64,000 nt of DNA from Omphiscola glabra (taxonomy: Eukaryota; Mollusca; Gastropoda; Lymnaeidae): positions 4,791,501 through 4,855,500 of the forward strand of contig OZ024794.1 in NCBI GenBank assembly GCA_964017045.1, written 5' to 3'. Below the pieces are notes generated by a model. It was given only the letters and a program-made list of their open reading frames with translations, had not been told where the DNA came from and made no database searches. Made by a program: the position numbers and the translations under genes. Shown piece after piece: positions 57,299-64,000 of the stretch. How positions within the stretch are numbered: position 1 is the first letter of the stretch; each line of letters opens with the position of its first letter.

Positions 57299-60200
57299 TC
57301 AGTTCTGTCTGAACGTTTTTCCTCTGAAAATAACAATAAAAAATATGAATTATGAAACATTTAGATGTTTGAAGGCGATACATTTTTTAATGGTAGCAAT
57401 TATAAATGTAACAAATGGATGGCGCCTTGTACTGCTAAAACAACACAAAAATATCAGTAATATTTGGGTCATCTGAAAAGTATTAAAAAGACACAAGCTC
57501 TATTTCTCTGGATCTGATACAGGGATTAACAAAAAAGACAGTGAAAGTTTTGCCACATGATGAAAAGATCTAAACCTAAATGCCAGCAAAGAGACTCTAA
57601 AACAGCGGTTCTCAACCAGTGGGTTGCGACCCCTTTGGGGGTCGAAAGATCCTTTCACAGGGGTTGCCTAGGACCATCGGAAAACACATACTCTGCAGTT
57701 ATGATGTATCAATCAACATAATTTTGTGGTTGGGGGTCGACACAACATGAGGATCTGTATTAAAGGGTCGCAGCATCAGGAAGGTTGAGAACCACTGCTC
57801 TAAAACATATTGAGCTGTGTGGTAAGCAAGCCCCAAACCAATAACTGATTGACCATATTCCACTAGACAACTTCCTTATTTGAAAGAAAGCAAGGGTAGT
57901 CAAGTAACTGCTTTACATGGATTACTGAACTGCTTTAGTACTATACTAATAGCAAAAGTGGAGCCGACTCTTGCCAATTTAAGTTTTACCTGTTAAAAAT
58001 AAGACTTACATAAACTGTAAATTAGTGTAAAGCAAAATAAAAAGTGTATGTAAACAAACAAATCACTAAAACCTTGGTAGAAACAAAAGCTATTCCACTT
58101 TATGCTTGTGATAAAGTGAATAAAAGATAATAATTGATGGACTGCACTTTGTCCTGTCTATGAGGTCAAGTTTAGCATACCTTGATCTTATATTTCATTT
58201 GAGAAAGTGAAGCCTTTCAATAAGGACTGATTCATGAGAAATGGTCACATAGAGCTCTTTGAAACAGAAATTCAAGATAGTAATAACCATTTTCTCATTG
58301 ATAAATGCAGCAGTTGTTCAAGTCACTACTTACTGCAATAATAGATCAATATACTGCCATGGATAATAGTAGTTTTAAATTGCTAACTTTGTAGTTTGAC
58401 TTTAAAAACTAAAAACAAGACAACATACGTGATAGTTTTCTTTTCTCTATCTTTTACTTCTGGTCTTGCTCTGTTTAGGACTTTCAAAAATTCTGATGTT
58501 TTAGCTCTCATACTTTGATGAATATATGCCTGTAAAGTAAAATAACTGCATATTATATATACAAAATGTTAGTCATGAGACTTATTCCCCAAAGCATATT
58601 AGATAAAAACATATATTCAAAGGCTTTTTAAAAAAAAATAATCACAACAATTTCAGTAATTTCTTACAAGTTCAATCTAAAATTTAATATGATTTTGTTG
58701 GAGAACCTTTTAAAAGGTCCATGAGCCTAGCTGCTTGAGAAAAAGTAGCTTTTTTAAAAAAAATCACAAAAAGTTATATCGGGGGGAGGGGGGGAAAATG
58801 CTTTCATTTACAAGTAGTTTGAAAGTACAAGAGAAAAACATTTTTAAAACAACTGTATTATATTTATAAATATATATAAAAGTGAAAATGTGTGGGTCTG
58901 TTTGTTTAGCATATGTTTCTATACTTATTGTTAGCTCTTGAATGGGTGTCTAAAATATAAAAAATAGGCTTTTGCAAGGTTGGGTGGGTGTAAACCAAAA
59001 TTAGTATACATACACTGGATTATCCAGATTCAAATTCTGAAGGGTAATGAATTTTTAATATCCATTCCTTTGGGGCTGGGGTCCCCCATATTATTTTTTA
59101 TTATATAAGCTATATAAATACTTGTTGGTTTAGTTAACAATATATAGGCTTCTACTGAAATTGATCAATCTAGGCAAGTTTGGTAGCCATACATAATTTA
59201 AGTTTGGTGGATTTAAACCTAATAATATCAACAAAATTCAGGGCTGGGGGCCCCAATATTAAGAATTCAAACATCTAGATCTCTGCCATTTTCCAATCGA
59301 AGTTAGGGACAACTTTTAAATTTTAACTTCAACATTATCTTAATGATTTTTCAAGGGCCCCTATATAACTGAAACGGCACAGACAGTGGAACAGGATCTC
59401 ATCAGGGAATGGGATTCCTTCCAGGAAAGGGATCACAACAGGGGAACAGGATCCCAAAGGTGAATGGGATCCACCATGGTATGGGATCCCACATTATTTT
59501 AAGTGATAAATGACCATAGCTTAGGCAATAATAAATATTTGTTTTAAAGGGACAACTTTGAAAAGTTAGATTAGTAGGATTAAGTTATGGTTTTTGAATA
59601 GTTCAAATTAAATATTAAACAAAATGATCTGGGCCCAAAATGTTTTCCAAAGCTAATATAAAATTGTTTCTTTTTAGGAGACTTAAAAATTTTCATTTGT
59701 TCTTTAGCAATAGTTTTTTTTTTTACACAACCATTAATTTCAATATCAGCTGATAAAGCTGAACAAAGATAATAAAGTTTATATAAATAACACATGCTAT
59801 AGATGTTCTGGCAAGTTGGGAGGGGTAAAAGATATCTCCAGTAGCCAATAGAAACAAAATAATGATGCCAGACTTCTTCAAGAAATGGGTAAATTATGCT
59901 CCAGAACCGGCTGCTTTCATCAGCAGTATTATTTGTTACACTAAAAGATTGTAAGCTTGTCTCTAGGTATAAATAGTTAAAAGTAAATTAATTCAACAAA
60001 GAAAATACCTTGGAACATTTTATATGATAATGAAGATAATCCCTCAACATATGAATAAGGTTAATTGTATTGTCCCTGGCATTCTGGCTGGTGTGTCTTG
60101 GGAACAAAACTGAAGTTGGTAAAAAAAAAAGAGAAAGAAAAAGATATTGTATATTCAGCAGTTAAATAAAACTCCCAAAACAATTAATAAATAAAATGAT

Positions 60201-63200
60201 AATAGCGCTTGCTAAGAGTGTAAACAAAACTATTAATGACAAACTTACAAAGACAAGATTTCAATTTTGGGTTAAGAGCTTCTGTAACTGGGTAAATATT
60301 GTTAACATAAAGATTACAGAGGAAAGCATTTCCTCAGTGCACACTTTATTTGGAAACCTGCACTGTTAGAATAAAAAGTAAAACTTAAAAAAATTAATTA
60401 ATTTAGAGAAAAGAAAAATTAATAGAAAAAGTTGACACGAGTAAATTCAAATATATTAAAAATAAGATAATATTGTACCGAATGTTATGTAGCCTATGTT
60501 ATCCCCAGTACGAGCATCTGTGTTTTGAAGTTCTTGCGGTGGTTCCTTATGACTGAACAAAACTTGTGGAGCCTGTTGGTACTTTCTCCGACCTTCCTTG
60601 AATTCCTGGAGTGACATTCATGAAAATAAGGTCGTAATTATCAGAAGATAATTCTACCCTTAAAATGAAAGACGTCTTAATCAGATTAAAAAATTAAAAT
60701 ACTTTCCACCTTTCCTTTCACATTTTATTTGTACCTTGCAAGCTTTTAACTAATACTATTTATTCCACTATCATTCTCTTCCTTGAGGAAAATGGATTCA
60801 AACAAAGCCACAGCAGTAAAAGTTACCAAGCTAATCTTTAAAAGGAATAGTGTTGGAGCACCACAACTAATGAAAAGACAGGTAATATTAATTATTAGCC
60901 AGTTTAGACCACTCATCATGCGAATGTTATTAGAAATGTTAAGATAGGATAACTTCATATATGAAAATTAATAATTTTAAAATTATACTTTAAGTCAGGA
61001 CTGTGCATATAGGAAAATAATACATATGGCATCACATGGTTTCATTTAACGAAATTTAGCAACATTATTTGGTTACCAATTTTTTTTTATTGTCTTGGTT
61101 TGAAATTAGTTGACTAACATTTTGTTTCTTTAATATGCAGTAAGTGTGGAGTGAAAAAAACAAAAATAAAACTAGTTACTACCTGCATGAACACTTTGCC
61201 TATTACAATATCATCATCATCTTTAAATATGGTGCTGAAGATCACAGTCACTCTGTCTTTCTTAGCCTCTACATACCTAAGGATGGGATAAAAATAAAAT
61301 TTACACCTACAGTACTTTAAACGTTGATAATTACACTGATGGTGGTCCGCTGCTCAATAGTTTTAGAGTGTTACACAGCTAGAATGAACCACTTACTCTC
61401 TTTTAAATGTTGCTAAAAATTAACCATTTGAACCCCCTTTATCTGTAAAGAATCCACAACCCGTCAGACCGATATTTTGGTCACCCATTCCTTATCCTAG
61501 ATTGACAGTCTGTATATAAAATGTGTTGTAGATATCGAGTTCAGCGTTTATCATGTGACTTGCAAAAGGTCATAGTAATGGCTGCGCCCATGGATGCATT
61601 GGTTTTGTTATGTCTTATTAATGTTCTTCTATGTATAGAGGTGACGAAAATACAAAAATTGCTATTCTAAAGGACTCAAACTAGAGTAGATTTATGATAA
61701 TGTAAATGATTCAAAGGATTTGTATCGTATTTTGAAAAAGGATTGACATAAAGCTAATATACAATGATAGTGACGATCGACTGACTTCAACTTCTAGTGC
61801 TATTGATGTGTACTTTGGGAATAGTAGAAACAACACAAGGCACACCTTAAGTCCTAACCCTGGCTTTTATGAAAAATCAGGGTTGTATAAATGACATTTT
61901 ACTATGCTATTTTACACCATTTCTAAGACAATTTTCTCCATGTAATACATTTTATAATACTTATAGACTAACAGACAAATTAAGATTGAAATAAATAAAA
62001 TGTATTTAATTTTATAATCATTTGATTTTGTTTGCTTGTGTGTCAGTTTGTGAAAATTTTCCCCAGGGGCATGGATATTTTAGTACTAGGAGCAAAGGTT
62101 CAAAGGGTTTTAAATATGTGTACAATGAGTATTTATTATTTAGCATACTAACATAGTTTCATCATCCCTGTAGTGAATCACCGCCCTTGCATTTTCTTCA
62201 TTCCCATTCTCTTGAAACTGGAAGTACTTTTCAAAGACAGAAGCAAAACAGTTTCGCTTGAGCATGCTGGCTTTTGTAACCAATTCTTGCCAGTTGTCTG
62301 GGATTTTCTCAAGGTCAAAAACAATAGACACATTGAAACCTGGTAGAGAAAATTAGAATTATAAAAAATTTAAAATCAATCTTCAAAGAACTCAAGATGT
62401 TAAGTACAGCTTTTTAAAGACCAGTGTCAGTGTAAAAAGAATTTTTTAAATTTAAAATCTTAATCCTACCTGATTCAGTCGTTGTTAGCAAGCTACTGTA
62501 TTCTCTTTTAATCAACTGAAAATATTTATTTGGTTAAATATTAATTTGGTTAAAGACCTATTACTAACAAAAAAGGGAAATTATGTTTAACTCATCTCAC
62601 ACAGATTATATTATTTGAATGCAATAAAAATACTTCTTGATAGAATGGACAAGTTATAATTTGCTGCTAAATAGTTAATGACAATACTACATTTTAACAA
62701 GTCACAAAATGTATGTAAGACTAAATCAGAAAAAAGAAATGAAAAAGTATCAATTAAATGGAACTTTTGATTTTATAAGTTTTTTGTTGTAGCCACTGAA
62801 CTTACGTCATCAGCACCATGTTTTTGGAGATCTTTGTAGAATTTTAATGATATGCTGACCTAGAATTAAGACAAAAAATAATAATTTTAATAATAACAAT
62901 ATAAAAATGGAATTTCTCTCTCTAAATTCCAATCTAATAACAAATAAGGATTGTATATAATTTAAGTTTTTGCTTTGTAATGTATCATTCTAAAGACCCA
63001 AGTTACCATGATTTTATTTTTATTTCCTTCTGGGTTAGACATGTGAAAGAGAACGCCATCAAAGTCTGAAATTAAAAGAACAATGAATATACTTAATACA
63101 AAACAGAAGGCTTAGTTAAAGCAAACACTGATAAACTTTTTTTTGTTGTTAACTAGGAATACAGTACATTTGTGTGGATAATTTAAGAACAGACTAATAA

Positions 63201-63358
63201 ATAAATTACATAATGCATGCATAGACTTGTCAGTTTATTGTGAAACACCATTATTAAATATGTCATAAAAATTGAATTCATGCTCAATAATAATTTTAAA
63301 CATATTTTTTAAGATCAACTTGCCTGCAATTGTGATATCCACATTGTCTGGCTTTCCC
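57299..63358 (-). CDS. ARPC2: Actin-related protein 2/3 complex subunit 2 (p34-Arc), 5' exon outside the window
   Basis: Orthologue of the p34-Arc core subunit, which with ARPC4 forms the scaffold of the Arp2/3 actin nucleator and contacts the mother filament. Exons from 5': 63324-63358, 63007-63065, 62806-62859, 62470-62515, 62153-62339, 61183-61276, 60479-60605, 60009-60109, 58429-58529, 57299-57323. Phases join without a stop: 829 nt, about 276 codons. Recognisable blocks in order: [164 protein letters not shown] and GKTFRQN before the stop. Human ARPC2 is 300 residues, so about the first 25 are missing and must be encoded beyond 64000. The first visible intron uses a GC donor (CAG|GCAAGT); all others are GT-AG. 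Confidence 0.96.
57603..57797 (+). mobile_element. SPIN-like hAT MITE, 195 bp, in the last ARPC2 intron
   Basis: Ends CAGCGGTTCTCAACCAGTGG and GGTTGAGAACCACTG. CTCTAAAA is duplicated perfectly at 57595-57602 and 57798-57805, diagnostic of hAT transposition. The interior (GACCCCTTTGGGGGTCGAAA, CATCGGAAAACACATA, TTAAAGGGTCGCAGCATCAG) is close to the vertebrate SPIN/URR1-type sequences as I recall them. It lies in intron sequence, opposite to the gene's strand, with no effect on exons. Confidence 0.9.
58882..59500. mobile_element. dispersed repeat related to the 18.4-19.1 kb element
   Basis: Located in the ARPC2 intron between 58530 and 60008. It starts with the same GTGAAAATGTGTGGGT phrase after a TATATA run and ends in GGGATCC-rich sequence at 59395-59495 (GAATGGGATTCC, GAACAGGATCCC, GTATGGGATCCC). 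Middle sequence differs from the other copy. Ends are not defined. Confidence 0.5.
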
Positions 63359-64000
63359 CTTAAAAAAATGTACAATTTACATGAATTGGACAACAAGAAT
63401 AGATAAAAACTTAAGCCAACACATTTAGCTTAAATGTGACTATATAAATATAAAGTTAAAAAAAGCACACCCAAAAATACAATCAGCAGTTCTTCAAGTA
63501 GCTAGCCTTTCTTGTAAGTGTACTAATTGATGGGGTAAAAAAGTGTGTAAGCATTTCATCTTTGAGCTGTCTCATTACTTTTGGGGGGCCTTTGCCACTT
63601 TTCTGCTTTGTGCTTCCTCAGTCCCCTTTTTCAGAGCTAACAGTTATACTACTCTTAAGAGTGGTGACGATGTTGGGTCGAGGCCTAGATGCAGAGATCT
63701 TAAACCTGAATTTTTTTTTTGCTTAGGCCAGCTGCTGCACAAATCTAATGTAGTTAATCAAATGGACTACTGATCACTACTGAAATCAATCTTCTAAACC
63801 AGTACTCAGTACTGTCTAACACATAGCCTGCTAGTAAAGTGACTAAGTGTCAATGTGTAAAAAATAAAACATTTTAGGCTTAGGGTGAAAGTATTTTCAA
63901 ACTTAATTCATTGATTAAATATTGTACGCAAATTGTGTGAGAGTACAGGAGAAGTTGTAACATGTAAAAGGGGATGTCATTTGTTGCCCTCAAGATTGGT
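63359..64000 (-). other. ARPC2: ARPC2 first visible intron, running off the window
   Basis: No match to the expected ARPC2 N-terminal exon was found here on the minus strand. The 76-codon plus-strand ORF at 63543-63773 is not recognised. Confidence 0.6.

Noticed and set aside
63543..63773. 76-codon plus-strand ORF in the ARPC2 intron
   Set aside because: No known motif; opposite strand to the gene; length compatible with chance.

Overview
This window is animal nuclear DNA, most likely from a lophotrochozoan and probably a gastropod mollusc. It holds compact multi-exon genes with GT-AG introns in an AT-rich background, RTE-type non-LTR retrotransposons, many short hAT-type elements and very many minisatellites. 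The mollusc assignment is inference from transposon content and from the degree of similarity to human proteins; no species-diagnostic gene is present. There are no bacterial-type genes, CRISPR arrays or operons.

Layout. (1) 1-6106: a 34-bp satellite of 179 full copies plus a partial one, continuing off the left edge. (2) 6.1-33.5 kb: a repeat-dense, gene-poor block with over twenty minisatellite families (units 13-96 bp), hAT-type MITEs, a broken hAT transposase (11.1-12.2 kb), a reverse-transcriptase relic (14.6-14.8 kb) and a possible zinc-finger-like relic (27.05-27.35 kb). I see no intact host gene here; the long open frames are by-products of tandem repeats with unit lengths divisible by 3. 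(3) 33.7-46.7 kb, minus strand: a complete RACGAP1 (MgcRacGAP/CYK-4) orthologue. I assembled 20 coding exons by hand; all junctions are GT-AG, phases agree throughout, and the sum is 1941 nt (646 codons plus stop). (4) 46.8-57.2 kb: intergenic DNA with an RTE retrotransposon (49640-52442) nested inside an older RTE fragment, and a SPIN-like hAT MITE. (5) 57.3-63.4 kb, minus strand: ARPC2 (p34-Arc, Arp2/3 complex subunit 2), ten exons covering all but about the first 25 residues; its first exon lies beyond 64000.

The two genes are transcribed in the same direction and both act on the actin/Rho cytoskeleton: RACGAP1 as the centralspindlin GAP in cytokinesis, ARPC2 as a core subunit of the actin nucleator. 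The sequence gives no evidence that they are co-regulated.

Most interesting points: the indel-free register of the 34-bp satellite; a 42-bp minisatellite that appears to have grown from a stretch of hAT transposase coding sequence; an array of CRE-like palindromes spaced 63 bp apart; a nested RTE insertion whose junction happens to read in frame and yields a 981-codon chimeric ORF; and SPIN-like hAT MITEs, a family known for horizontal transfer between animals. I found no convincing new multi-gene system.
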